From: Bacillus sp. (in: firmicutes)
GTDB taxonomy: Bacteria > Bacillota > Bacilli > Bacillales > Cytobacillaceae
Length of the DNA stretch: 6,046 nt
Direction of reading: 5' to 3'
Assembly: GCA_003457145.1 (NCBI GenBank)
Contig: DMSR01000206.1
Location: 1-6,046, forward strand
Made by a program: the position numbers and the translations under genes. Below the pieces are notes generated by a model. The model was given only the letters and a program-made list of their open reading frames with translations, ran no database searches and was not told the DNA's origin. This document shows, one piece after another, positions 1-6,046 of the stretch. Each line of letters starts with the position of its first letter. Position 1 is the stretch's first letter.

Positions 1-2
1 TG

Positions 3-596
3 GCAGTTATCGGTGCAATTTTGATGATTGCCAAAAATAAGACGTGGAAAAACATCGGGGCAGTTTCCTTCGGAATCGCAGCAGTTTTTGCCGCAATGCG
101 TGGATTCACCTTTTTGGCTGCCCCTGTCACAAACATACCACAAGTGGAAAGTGCACTGGCTAATTTGAACACGAGCCATTTGATGAGCATGGCTACTGGA
201 ACGATCATCACCGCCGCCATCCAGTCTAGTACTGCTATGACTGGTGTCATTATGGGATTTTTAGCAGAAGGAAATTTGAATATGGATTCAGCAGTCGCAG
301 CAATGCTCGGTGCCAATATAGGTACCTGCATAACAGCTTTGCTGGCTTCAATCGGGGCTGGGAAAGAAGCACGCCTGACGGCTTATGCGCACGTTTGGCT
401 CAATATAGCCGGTGCAGCAGTATTCTATCCATTTATTGATCAGATTGCAGCCTTTGCTCCCCAAACTGCAGTGAGAGCAGAAGTTCAGCTTGCACACGTC
501 AGTGTCGCATTTAACATCATTTCCTCATTGTTGATCCTGCCTGTCGCTGAGAGTTTTGGAAGGATGATTGAAAAAATCCATGGAGGAAGTTCATGA
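3..596 (+). CDS. yqeW: Na/Pi cotransporter family protein, C-terminal part (partial at left edge)
   Basis: The reading frame is open from base 3, so the true start lies outside the window; 197 residues are visible. The protein is an integral membrane transporter of the Na+/phosphate cotransporter family (NptA/YqeW type), expected to move phosphate or a similar anion across the cytoplasmic membrane. The visible part holds about five hydrophobic segments. One carries a QSSTAMTG signature (from base 222), matching the family's QSS motif. It is followed by GANIGTCITALLASIG (from about base 309), the usual partner motif of the second inverted repeat. A conserved AYAHVWLN stretch precedes the last membrane segments, and the frame ends in a short charged tail. 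The internal TTG/ATG at 21-26 lies inside the domain and is not a real start. In B. subtilis yqeW also neighbours mtaB, which supports the assignment. It is convergent with mtaB. The exact transported substrate is not provable from the sequence. Confidence 0.88.
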   Translation, partial: AVIGAILMIAKNKTWKNIGAVSFGIAAVFAAMRGFTFLAAPVTNIPQVESALANLNTSHLMSMATGTIITAAIQSSTAMTGVIMGFLAEGNLNMDSAVAAMLGANIGTCITALLASIGAGKEARLTAYAHVWLNIAGAAVFYPFIDQIAAFAPQTAVRAEVQLAHVSVAFNIISSLLILPVAESFGRMIEKIHGGSS

Positions 597-715
597 TTGC
601 AGACTGGGGATAATCATTCATTTCCTTTGAATTATTCATTGATACGCATCAGTTTATCGTTGAAATTCATGTACTTTCGCAGATAGTACATTTGATAATC
701 TTTTTTATAAACTAC

Positions 716-758
716 AAAAAAAGGGATAACTGACGAATCGCCAGCTATCCCTTTTTTT
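716..758 (-). terminator. Rho-independent terminator after mtaB
   Basis: A 17-bp inverted repeat pairs 716-732 with 742-758 around a 9-base loop. It has a GGGATA/TATCCC core flanked by seven A and seven T. The single mismatch (A729 against C745) becomes a G-U wobble only on the minus-strand transcript, so the hairpin fits best as the end of the rsmE-mtaB transcript. It begins four bases beyond the mtaB stop codon. Because both flanks are A/T tracts, it could also stop transcription of the transporter arriving from the left. Confidence 0.9.
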
Positions 759-761
759 CGA

Positions 762-2114
762 TTAAATAACAGCTTCTTCGATAACATTTTCCTCACCTAA
801 AACCCTGACAAACTGTCCTTCATTGAACGGATAGCCTGCCTTGATGATTTTGACCTTTACAATCTTTCCGACCATATCTTCAGCTGCAGGGAAAATCACC
901 TTCAAGTAATTATCCGTGTATCCAACATAAAGTCCGCTTTCAGGGGAGTCTTTATGAAGCTCTTCTGGAATCACTTCCAGAACCTCGTTTTCGAACTGTG
1001 AAGAATATTCCTTGGCAAGCTGATTGGAAAGCTCGATCAATCGGTGGACACGTTCATTTTTTACGTCTTCATCAACCTGATTGTCCATTCTTGCGGCAGG
1101 TGTTCCTGTCCGCTTTGAATATGGAAAAACATGAAGCTCTGAAAATTGGTGCTTTTTAATGAAATTGTAGGTTTCCATGAACTCTTCTTCCGTTTCACCC
1201 GGGAAACCAACAATGATATCGGATGTAACTGCAAGTCCTGGAAGAACCTCTTTCAATCGATCAAGACGCTCACCGAAAAATTCCATCGTATATTTTCTTC
1301 GCATTCTTTTCAATACAGTGTCGGATCCCGATTGAAGAGGAATGTGCAGGTGGCGGACAATAATATTTGACTTGTCAATTACCTTGATGACTTCATCAGT
1401 AATTTGGCTTGCTTCTATAGATGAGATACGGAGGCGTTTCAAGCCAGTTACTTGAGCCTCTAAATCACTTAGCAATGCAGCAAGATTATAGTCCTTCATA
1501 TCTTCGCCATAACCACCTGTATGGATGCCTGTAAGGACGATTTCCTTATAGCCTGCATCAACTAGCTGTTGTGCCTGACGGATGACTTCCTGCGGGTCAC
1601 GTGATCTCATTAATCCGCGAGCCCAGGGGATGATACAAAATGTACAGAAATTGTTGCAGCCTTCCTGGATCTTTAATGAAGCCCTTGTACGGTCAGTGAA
1701 TGCTGGTACATCAAGTTCTTCATATACACGGTTCTTCATGATATTCCCAACTGCGTTGATTGGCTGTCGCTCTTCCTTGTACTTTTCTATATAATCAAGA
1801 AGCTTCACACGGTCCTGAGTACCTACAACAATGTCAACCCCAGGAATTGCCATGATTTCTGCAGGAGATGTCTGTGCATAGCAGCCTGTCACACAAATGA
1901 CTGCATCAGGATTCTTTCGGACTGCACGGCGGATCACCTGGCGGCTTTTCTTATCCCCTGTATTAGTAACTGTACAGGTATTGATGATATATACATCCGA
2001 AATTGATTCGAAATCTACTCTCTCATATTCTTGTTCTTTAAATAACTGCCAAATGGCTTCTGTTTCGTAATGATTAACCTTACAACCTAATGTATGAAAC
2101 GCAACTGTAGGCAT
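762..2114 (-). CDS. mtaB: tRNA (N6-L-threonylcarbamoyladenosine(37)-C2)-methylthiotransferase MtaB
   Basis: MtaB is a cytoplasmic radical-SAM methylthiotransferase that converts t6A37 to ms2t6A37 in tRNAs reading ANN codons. The 450 residues show the full family layout. The N-terminal UPF0004 domain has cluster cysteines C11 (LGCKVN), C47 (NTCTV) and C77 (VTGCYAQ). The radical-SAM CxxxCxxC is C153/C157/C160 in EGCNNFCTFC. A TRAM-type RNA-binding domain occupies roughly the last 65 residues. The sequence closely resembles B. subtilis YqeV over its length. Start choice: the frame extends to a GTG at 2121-2123, but that codon has no spaced ribosome binding site. The ATG at 2112-2114 is preceded by GAGGTGA at good distance and gives MPTVAFHTLGCK, as in the family. 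The gene begins 5 bases after the rsmE stop, so the two are probably co-transcribed and translationally coupled. A terminator follows directly. No defect is visible. Confidence 0.95.
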   Translation of the reverse strand: MPTVAFHTLGCKVNHYETEAIWQLFKEQEYERVDFESISDVYIINTCTVTNTGDKKSRQVIRRAVRKNPDAVICVTGCYAQTSPAEIMAIPGVDIVVGTQDRVKLLDYIEKYKEERQPINAVGNIMKNRVYEELDVPAFTDRTRASLKIQEGCNNFCTFCIIPWARGLMRSRDPQEVIRQAQQLVDAGYKEIVLTGIHTGGYGEDMKDYNLAALLSDLEAQVTGLKRLRISSIEASQITDEVIKVIDKSNIIVRHLHIPLQSGSDTVLKRMRRKYTMEFFGERLDRLKEVLPGLAVTSDIIVGFPGETEEEFMETYNFIKKHQFSELHVFPYSKRTGTPAARMDNQVDEDVKNERVHRLIELSNQLAKEYSSQFENEVLEVIPEELHKDSPESGLYVGYTDNYLKVIFPAAEDMVGKIVKVKIIKAGYPFNEGQFVRVLGEENVIEEAVI

Positions 2115-2119
2115 TATTT

Positions 2120-2869
2120 TCACCTCATTAATTCAAAATGATAGGAAACAGCAGACAATGCATACAAAGGCGCTGTTTCTGTTCGCAAGATCCGTGGTCC
2201 TAGACCACATGTTTTAAAGCCATTTTCGGAAAGCAGGGAAATTTCCTCTGAAGTCAATCCGCCTTCTGGTCCAAATACGAACAGGAGGCTTTCACCTGCC
2301 TGCAGTTTGGCTAGAGTGGAAGAAAGGATCGATGCTTCCCCTTCCCTTGCTTCTTCCTCATAGGCAATCAGCTTATGCTGGTACTTGCCGCTGATTTTTA
2401 TAAGCTCCTTTACACTGACCGGTTCGGTAACTACAGGAATCCTGCTGCGATGGGATTGTTCCGCAGCTTCCTTTGCGATCTTTTGCCATCGTTCGACTTT
2501 TTTTGAAGCTTTTTTGCCGTCCCATTTAACGACTGAGCGGGATGCAGTGAAAGGGACAAATTCATAGGCACCAAGTTCTGTACCCTTCTGTATAATCCAT
2601 TCAAGCTTATCCCCTTTAGGCAGACCGCTCGCGATAGCTACATGGATTGGAAGCTCTGGAGTCCCTTCTTTCCATTTTACAATGTTTGCTACAACCATTT
2701 CATCGGTAATTTCTGCAATCTGGCAAATTGCAATTTTCTCCTGCTGAAAAACACCGATAATCTCATCCCCTGCCTTCATTCTCATCACTCGAACAATATG
2801 GTGATAGTCATCGCCGCGAATGTTGAATTGGTCATGGCTCCCTGGGTCATTGATAAAATAACGCTGCAC
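2120..2869 (-). CDS. rsmE: 16S rRNA (uracil(1498)-N3)-methyltransferase RsmE
   Basis: RsmE methylates N3 of U1498 in 16S rRNA, near the ribosomal decoding centre, using SAM. The 249-residue protein matches B. subtilis YqeU in length and layout. An N-terminal PUA-like RNA-binding domain (about 1-70; DYHHIVRVMRMKAGD) precedes a SPOUT methyltransferase domain. The SPOUT signatures are GLPKGDKLEWIIQKGTELG (82-100), FGPEGGLT (199-206) and LGPRILRTETAPLYAL (223-238), which form the trefoil-knot SAM site. Start choice: TTG (2870-2872) and GTG (2867-2869) are adjacent. The GTG sits 7 bases after AGGTG and gives MQRYFI, the family's usual N-terminus, so GTG is preferred. The stop codon overlaps the mtaB Shine-Dalgarno. 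The 206-base gap and terminator upstream suggest that rsmE-mtaB has its own promoter or depends on readthrough from prmA. Confidence 0.95.
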   Translation of the reverse strand: MQRYFINDPGSHDQFNIRGDDYHHIVRVMRMKAGDEIIGVFQQEKIAICQIAEITDEMVVANIVKWKEGTPELPIHVAIASGLPKGDKLEWIIQKGTELGAYEFVPFTASRSVVKWDGKKASKKVERWQKIAKEAAEQSHRSRIPVVTEPVSVKELIKISGKYQHKLIAYEEEAREGEASILSSTLAKLQAGESLLFVFGPEGGLTSEEISLLSENGFKTCGLGPRILRTETAPLYALSAVSYHFELMR

Positions 2870-3045
2870 CAAAGCACACCTGCTTTCAAGTTCTATTTGG
2901 CCATATAAATAGCGTTCAAACTAACCATTTTCCAGAATCTCTCCTTCTTTGCAGACAAAAAAGACAGAGTTATTCTTTTAATCGTAGTATTTATTTACAA
3001 ACGTTAAAGCTAAAAGAAAACGTATCTGTCCAAAAAAAGACAGAA

Positions 3046-3069
3046 AAAAGGGGGATTAGTTCCCCTTTT
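3046..3069 (-). terminator. Probable Rho-independent terminator after prmA
   Basis: AAAAGGGG (3046-3053) pairs perfectly with CCCCTTTT (3062-3069) around an 8-base loop. On the minus strand the stem is followed by a run of six T (3049-3044). It starts 6 bases after the prmA stop. The stem is short (8 bp) with four G-C pairs, so it may be leaky and let some transcription continue into rsmE. Confidence 0.75.
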
Positions 3070-3075
3070 CCCCAA

Positions 3076-4014
3076 TTACCTTTTCTTTGCGATTATCGCA
3101 ACCCAGTCTTCCATAGCAATGATTTCTTCAATGTCAAAGCCAGCGTTAATCACTGCATCCTTTACAACTTCCTTTTTCTGCTGAATGATCCCAGATGTAA
3201 TGAAGAATCCGCCTTTTTTCACAATCCTGCCTGCATTATCAGCAAACCTGAGGATTACTTCAGCGAGGATATTCGCGACAACAATGTCAGCTCCTCCCTC
3301 TACCCCATCCAAAAGATTATTCTGGGATACAGAAGCAATTTCCTGAGCCTGATTCAATTTAATATTCTCTTTAGCCACTTGTACGGCTACATCATCCAAA
3401 TCCAGCGCCATGACTTGTCCAGCCCCTAGCTTCGCTGCCGCAATGCTAAGTACCCCTGAACCTGTCCCGACATCGATTACATAATCATCAGCTTTTACAG
3501 TCCGTTCAAGGGCCTGAATACACATAACAGTAGTTGGGTGTGTACCTGTGCCAAAAGCCATCCCTGGATCAAGTTCAATGATCAGTTCATCCGTGTGTAC
3601 TGGAGTATAGTCTTCCCAGGTAGGCACAATCGTAAATTTCTCTGATATCTTCACTGGATTGTAGTACTTCTTCCAGGCAGTTGCCCATTCTTCTTCATTT
3701 ACTTCGCTGATTGATACTGTATTCTTCCCAATGTCAATATTGTAAGTAATCAAGTTATTGATTGCTTCTTTTATCTCATCGACAGTTTCGCCAAGGAAAC
3801 TATTTACTGGAAGATACGCTTTGATGACGACTCCTTCTTCTGGGTAATCGTCTGGATTGAGCTGGTATATTTCTCCGAACTGGTCCTCTCTTTCCTTCGA
3901 GAGCTCAACGGGGTCTTCGATCACCACTCCGCTCGCACCTGCTTCATGCAGGATATTCGAAATCGGCTCAACCGCTTCATTTGTTGTCAAAATGCTGATT
4001 TCAGACCATTTCAT
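3076..4014 (-). CDS. prmA: Ribosomal protein L11 methyltransferase PrmA
   Basis: PrmA is a cytoplasmic SAM-dependent enzyme that methylates lysines and the N-terminal amino group of ribosomal protein L11. The 312-residue length is normal for Bacillaceae. An N-terminal L11-binding domain (MKWSEISI, about 1-100) leads through a linker into a Rossmann methyltransferase domain. Visible signatures are [14 protein letters not shown] (149-162), the glycine-rich SAM motif [20 protein letters not shown] (179-198), the acidic end of strand 2 (LDLDD, 204-208) and the catalytic-region motif VANILA (246-251). The ATG at 4012-4014 matches the family start. A GGAG lies about 9 bases upstream, within the 19-base gap to dnaJ, so co-transcription with dnaJ is likely. 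A terminator follows. This corresponds to yqeT of the B. subtilis dnaK operon. No anomalies are seen. Confidence 0.95.
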   Translation of the reverse strand: MKWSEISILTTNEAVEPISNILHEAGASGVVIEDPVELSKEREDQFGEIYQLNPDDYPEEGVVIKAYLPVNSFLGETVDEIKEAINNLITYNIDIGKNTVSISEVNEEEWATAWKKYYNPVKISEKFTIVPTWEDYTPVHTDELIIELDPGMAFGTGTHPTTVMCIQALERTVKADDYVIDVGTGSGVLSIAAAKLGAGQVMALDLDDVAVQVAKENIKLNQAQEIASVSQNNLLDGVEGGADIVVANILAEVILRFADNAGRIVKKGGFFITSGIIQQKKEVVKDAVINAGFDIEEIIAMEDWVAIIAKKR

Positions 4015-4033
4015 TCATTCCAGCTCCAATCCA

Positions 4034-5158
4034 TTATTCGCCCTTAAAGGCTCGTTTTACTTTTGAAAAAAAGCTATTCTCTTGTTCTCCAAGCGGCAAT
4101 TGACCAGTCACTTCTGCAAATTCTCTTAATAGCTGCTTCTGCTTTTCAGATAGCTTTGTCGGTGTGATGATGCGGACAAGAACATGCTGATCTCCAGTTC
4201 CATATCCTCTGACATTAGGGACACCTTTGCCCTTTAACCGGAACTTAGTCCCTGTTTGAGTACCTGCAGGAATTTTGAGTTTCACCTTGCCATGCAAAGT
4301 AGGAATCTCTACCTCATCTCCAAGTGAGGCTTGGACAAATGTTATTGGCATTTCGCAATAAATGTCATCCCCATCACGTTCAAAGAATTCATGTGATCTG
4401 ATATGGAAAACGATGTATAAGTCACCTGCAGGGCCGCCATTAATTCCAGCTTCCCCTTTTCCAGCAACTCTTAATTGTTGACCATCATCTACACCGGCAG
4501 GAATCTTCACATGGATTTTATTGCGTCTTGTAACCTTTCCTGTACCGGAGCAAGTATTGCATTTTTCCTTGATCTCTTTACCTGTTCCACTGCAATAATG
4601 GCACACTCTCCGATTAACAATACGGCCAAACGGTGTATTTTGCTCAACATTCAATTGTCCGCTTCCATGGCAGTGTTTACATGTATCAACCTTTGTTCCC
4701 GGTTTTGCCCCCGTGCCGCTGCATGTGCCACAGGTTTCTTCACGAGGAATCTCTATGTCTGTTTCCTTGCCAAAAACAGCTTCTTCAAATTTCAGCGTCA
4801 TTGTATACTGCAGGTCAGCTCCCTGCCTTGGCGCATTAGGATCACGGCGTCTGCCGCCGCCACCGCCGAAGAAAGAATTAAAGATGTCTTCAAACCCGCC
4901 AAAACCGCCGCCAAAATCTCCGCCGCCGAACCCCTGGTTTGGATCGACATGGCCGAATTGGTCATACTGGGCACGCTTCTGGTCATCACTCAGTACTTCA
5001 TATGCTTCTTTAACTTCTTTGAATTTTTCATCTGCTCCCGGATCTTTATTGATGTCCGGATGGAATTGTTTAGAAAGCTTTCTATACGCTTTCTTTAGTT
5101 CATCCTTTGTAGCCGATTTACTGACCCCAAGGACTTCATAGTAATCCCGTTTGTCCAT
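4034..5158 (-). CDS. dnaJ: Molecular chaperone DnaJ (Hsp40)
   Basis: DnaJ is the J-domain co-chaperone that delivers unfolded proteins to DnaK and stimulates its ATPase; it is cytoplasmic. The 374 residues show a complete class I architecture. The J domain (1-70) has HPD at 33-35. A Gly/Phe-rich linker (about 75-102) gives the GC-rich triplet-like DNA near 4853-4935. Four zinc-binding CxxCxGxG repeats begin at C143, C160, C186 and C200. The C-terminal substrate-binding domains (about 215-340) follow. Start choice: the frame extends to a GTG at 5165-5167, but the ATG at 5156-5158 lies 8 bases after GGGAG and gives [14 protein letters not shown], matching orthologues. The gene lies 19 bases before prmA. 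A candidate promoter and an upstream terminator suggest it can be expressed independently of dnaK. No CIRCE element is visible immediately upstream. Confidence 0.97.
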   Translation of the reverse strand: MDKRDYYEVLGVSKSATKDELKKAYRKLSKQFHPDINKDPGADEKFKEVKEAYEVLSDDQKRAQYDQFGHVDPNQGFGGGDFGGGFGGFEDIFNSFFGGGGGRRRDPNAPRQGADLQYTMTLKFEEAVFGKETDIEIPREETCGTCSGTGAKPGTKVDTCKHCHGSGQLNVEQNTPFGRIVNRRVCHYCSGTGKEIKEKCNTCSGTGKVTRRNKIHVKIPAGVDDGQQLRVAGKGEAGINGGPAGDLYIVFHIRSHEFFERDGDDIYCEMPITFVQASLGDEVEIPTLHGKVKLKIPAGTQTGTKFRLKGKGVPNVRGYGTGDQHVLVRIITPTKLSEKQKQLLREFAEVTGQLPLGEQENSFFSKVKRAFKGE

Positions 5159-5192
5159 GATTACCACTCCCGAATCTTTTCACATAAAGATA

Positions 5193-5222
5193 ATTCTAAC
5201 ATTCCCGCTCATTCAAGCGCAA
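5193..5222 (-). promoter_or_regulatory. Candidate sigma-A promoter for dnaJ-prmA (extended -10)
   Basis: On the minus strand TAGAAT (5198-5193, 5 of 6 matches to TATAAT) is preceded by TGT, giving an extended -10 (TGnTAGAAT). TTGCGC (5222-5217) lies 18 bases upstream as a weak -35, with only TTG matching. The element is about 35 bases upstream of the dnaJ ATG and downstream of the terminator at 5308-5346, where an internal promoter would be expected. This is inferred from sequence only. Confidence 0.5.
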
Positions 5223-5307
5223 TATTTTAAAAAAATCAGTTATGCAGTATTTTTGTCTCTTAATTCATAAATATTGCTTGATTTATTAGCATGTATCCTT
5301 TTCATTA

Positions 5308-5346
5308 AAAAAGCCAAAGTCAAGTAAGACCTGACTTTGACTTTTT
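5308..5346 (-). terminator. Rho-independent terminator, probably of dnaK
   Basis: A 17-base inverted repeat pairs 5308-5324 with 5330-5346 around a 5-base loop. The two positions that fail to pair on the plus strand (C14/A40 and A23/C31 of the 5300 block) become G-U wobbles on the minus-strand RNA, which indicates the direction of use. Six T follow on the minus strand. It lies about 15 bases downstream of the stop codon at 5361-5363, which I read as the original dnaK stop. Confidence 0.85.
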
Positions 5347-5360
5347 GATCTCTTTACTGA

Positions 5361-5396
5361 TTATTTTTTATCGTCGTCATTCACTTCTGCAAATTC
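5361..5396 (-). pseudogene. dnaK: 3' remnant of dnaK (last ~8-11 codons)
   Basis: The last residues before the TAA at 5361-5363 read EFAEVNDDDKK. Bacillaceae DnaK proteins typically end in a VDAEFEEVNDD-K-K type tail, and dnaK normally lies directly upstream of dnaJ with a terminator between them, as seen here. Nothing else of DnaK is present: the residues before this stretch belong to an unrelated phage-type protein in the same frame. The join lies roughly at 5385-5396, where a GAATTTG stretch would suit both sides (EF of DnaK and EF of the phage protein). So this is dnaK cut off by a foreign join, either real or artefactual. The match is from memory of DnaK C-termini and is short, which limits confidence. 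Confidence 0.65.
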
Positions 5397-5741
5397 AAGC
5401 ATCTCTGCATCACTGCGAGGTTCGTTATACATATCGTAAATCTGCTCATCTGTTAGCGGCTTGCGTTGTTGTGGTGTGGTGTAAATTTTTGTGCTTGGTC
5501 TAAAGTCCAAACGCTCTAACGCAGTATTGGTAAACAGTTCTCCTGCTGTCCCCACAGGCTCCCCCAAAGGCTCGTTATCACTACGCTGCTCTTGCTTGGC
5601 TAGTGCTTCTTTGACGGTTTCAATGTCAGCAAGAATGTTGATGCGCTCTGCTTCGGTTGCAGGATGACGTTGATATTTGCAATCATGGTCTTCAAGTCGG
5701 TCATTCATGTAATCCTTAGCGATTTGTAATGCTTGTTTCAT
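5361..5741 (-). CDS. Phage-type hypothetical protein fused in frame to the DnaK tail
   Basis: This 126-residue frame has no assignable function. Residues 1-50 (MKQALQIAKDYMNDRLEDHD..., then ADIETVKEALAKQEQ) are helical and charged. Residues 80-118 hold STKIYTTPQQRKPLTDEQI and then RSDAEMLEFA. This layout recurs in small hypothetical proteins of proteobacterial phages and prophages: a helical start, a '...EALAQ-EQ-EPV' linker, a 'LYT-PPQR' segment and a 'LTDEQI ... FARAIE' end. Here the expected ARAIE-like end is replaced by AEVNDDDKK, which looks like DnaK. Start choice: the frame stays open to an ATG at 5871-5873, but the ATG at 5739-5741 is preceded by AGAGG at 7 bases. That ATG also overlaps the stop of the frame before it (ATGA), and the upstream extension is simply the coding DNA of the neighbouring frames. 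The real protein is therefore probably C-terminally truncated. Confidence 0.6.
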   Translation of the reverse strand: MKQALQIAKDYMNDRLEDHDCKYQRHPATEAERINILADIETVKEALAKQEQRSDNEPLGEPVGTAGELFTNTALERLDFRPSTKIYTTPQQRKPLTDEQIYDMYNEPRSDAEMLEFAEVNDDDKK

Positions 5742-5845
5742 AGCGGAGCCTCTGGCAGTTCTGCGCGTTGCGCTTGTTGGTACTCTTTGATTTGTTTGGC
5801 AGTCCAAGGAACTGCGCCTGTTGCTGGTGGGAAAGGCCAATTCAT
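5738..5845 (-). CDS. Small 35-residue phage-type protein (hypothetical)
   Basis: This short frame starts at the ATG at 5843-5845 and stops at the TGA at 5738-5740. It encodes MNWPFPPATGAVPWTAKQIK followed by a charged, Gln/Ala-rich tail ending in EAPL. It has a strong ribosome binding site (GGGAGG, 5 bases before ATG). Its start overlaps the stop of the preceding frame (ATGA), and its own stop overlaps the next start in the same way, so translational coupling is likely. The proline/tryptophan-rich start and the VPWTAKQI-EY segment suggest a tiny phage accessory protein. No function can be assigned. The signals on both sides, rather than length, argue that it is real. Confidence 0.55.
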   Translation of the reverse strand: MNWPFPPATGAVPWTAKQIKEYQQAQRAELPEAPL

Positions 5846-6046
5846 AGCGACCTCCCAAGGATTTTCCCAACAATCATCATGGCTTCCGCTCTTGCTGTGT
5901 CAACCAATCCGCAATCAAGCAGATGCTCAACAGAAGAAAAAACATTATCACCAGAGCTGCTACCTTTAAAGCAGCTATAACCACGCTTGCTCATTACTTC
6001 AATGATGTCATCGCTATCAAGTTCTTCGAGAATGTCATGGGTTTCA
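5842..6046 (-). CDS. Hypothetical phage-type protein, C-terminal 67 residues (partial at right edge)
   Basis: The frame is open from the window edge (codons from 6045 down) to the TGA at 5842-5844. The visible residues begin ETHDILEELDSDDIIEVMSK, continue RGYSCFKG, and end with a helical HLLDCGLVDTARAEAMMIVG stretch and KILGRSL. An acidic helical segment followed by '-RGY' is a pattern I associate with small phage proteins, but I cannot name the family. It overlaps the next start by ATGA, placing it in one packed cassette with the two following frames. The start lies outside the window; an internal ATG at residue 18 has no obvious ribosome binding site and is not favoured. Confidence 0.5.
   Translation of the reverse strand, partial: ETHDILEELDSDDIIEVMSKRGYSCFKGSSSGDNVFSSVEHLLDCGLVDTARAEAMMIVGKILGRSL

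Noticed and set aside
669..706. ATGTAC...GTACAT dyad followed by a T-run, as a plus-strand terminator for the transporter
   Set aside because: The stem is only 6 bp, AT-rich and separated from the T-run. The hairpin at 716-758 can serve instead.
2870..3020. Possible promoters for rsmE (for example TTGTAA-17-AAGAAT or TTGAAC-17-ATAGAA on the minus strand)
   Set aside because: Each matches only about 3-4 of 6 bases in each hexamer in AT-rich DNA. A promoter is plausible here given the terminator after prmA, but none stands out enough to annotate.
4853..4935. GC-rich repeated CCGCCG-like tract
   Set aside because: It is simply the codons of the DnaJ Gly/Phe-rich linker, not a DNA repeat element.
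4475..5141. Several open frames on the plus strand opposite dnaJ
   Set aside because: They mirror the strongly coding dnaJ sequence, including its Gly/Phe-rich region, and show no ribosome binding sites or recognisable domains.
5168..5346. CIRCE or CtsR operator near dnaJ
   Set aside because: There is no TTAGCACTC-N9-GAGTGCTAA pattern. The AGTCAAAGTCAGGTC in the terminator arm only superficially resembles a CtsR half-site and lacks the second heptad.
5742..5873. N-terminal extension of the phage-type frame to an ATG at 5873 (170 residues in total)
   Set aside because: The extension overlaps two better-supported frames with ATGA coupling, has an Arg/Ser/Thr-rich out-of-frame character, and lacks a clear ribosome binding site. 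The start at 5741 has one.
5361..6046. Site-specific integration of a prophage at the 3' end of dnaK
   Set aside because: No integrase or attachment-site duplication is visible. A small mid-cassette gene rather than an element end lies at the join, and dnaK is not reconstituted within the window. It remains possible but is not supported.

Overview
The window is mostly the conserved Bacillus-type chaperone and RNA/ribosome-modification cluster dnaJ - prmA - rsmE - mtaB, all on the minus strand. The 3' end of a YqeW-like Na/Pi cotransporter faces it from the left edge. The proteins read like Bacillaceae orthologues (B. subtilis yqeW, yqeV/mtaB, yqeU/rsmE, yqeT/prmA, dnaJ). Shine-Dalgarno sites are strong, and the moderate-to-low GC content suits a Bacillota of the Bacillaceae.

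Layout, left to right. Bases 3-596 (+) hold the last 197 residues of the transporter. Bases 597-761 are a convergent intergenic gap ending in a strong hairpin terminator (716-758). Minus-strand mtaB (762-2114) and rsmE (2120-2869) are tightly packed: the mtaB ribosome binding site overlaps the rsmE stop codon. A 206-base gap (2870-3075) carries a terminator just after prmA. PrmA (3076-4014) and DnaJ (4034-5158) are 19 bases apart. Upstream of dnaJ lie a plausible extended -10 promoter (5193-5222) and a 17-bp hairpin terminator (5308-5346), which should mark the end of dnaK.

The cluster makes functional sense. DnaJ is the J-domain co-chaperone of DnaK. PrmA methylates ribosomal protein L11, RsmE methylates 16S rRNA, and MtaB methylthiolates tRNA A37. 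The terminators suggest that the cluster is transcribed at least partly as dnaJ-prmA and rsmE-mtaB units rather than as one long message.

The right-hand 650 bases are the surprise. dnaK should lie here, but only about its last 8-11 codons are recognisable (EF-EVNDDDKK, 5361-5396). They are fused in frame to the C-terminus of a small phage-type protein. Two further small frames follow upstream, chained by ATGA stop/start overlaps, a layout typical of phage accessory cassettes. The phage-like protein resembles a patchwork family that I know mainly from proteobacterial phages and prophages. The abrupt switch inside the last codons of dnaK is best explained by a chimeric join (assembly, amplification or library artefact). 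A genuine recombination or insertion is less likely but cannot be excluded from sequence alone. I see no convincing novel defence or regulatory system; the junction and the small-ORF chain are what deserve checking.
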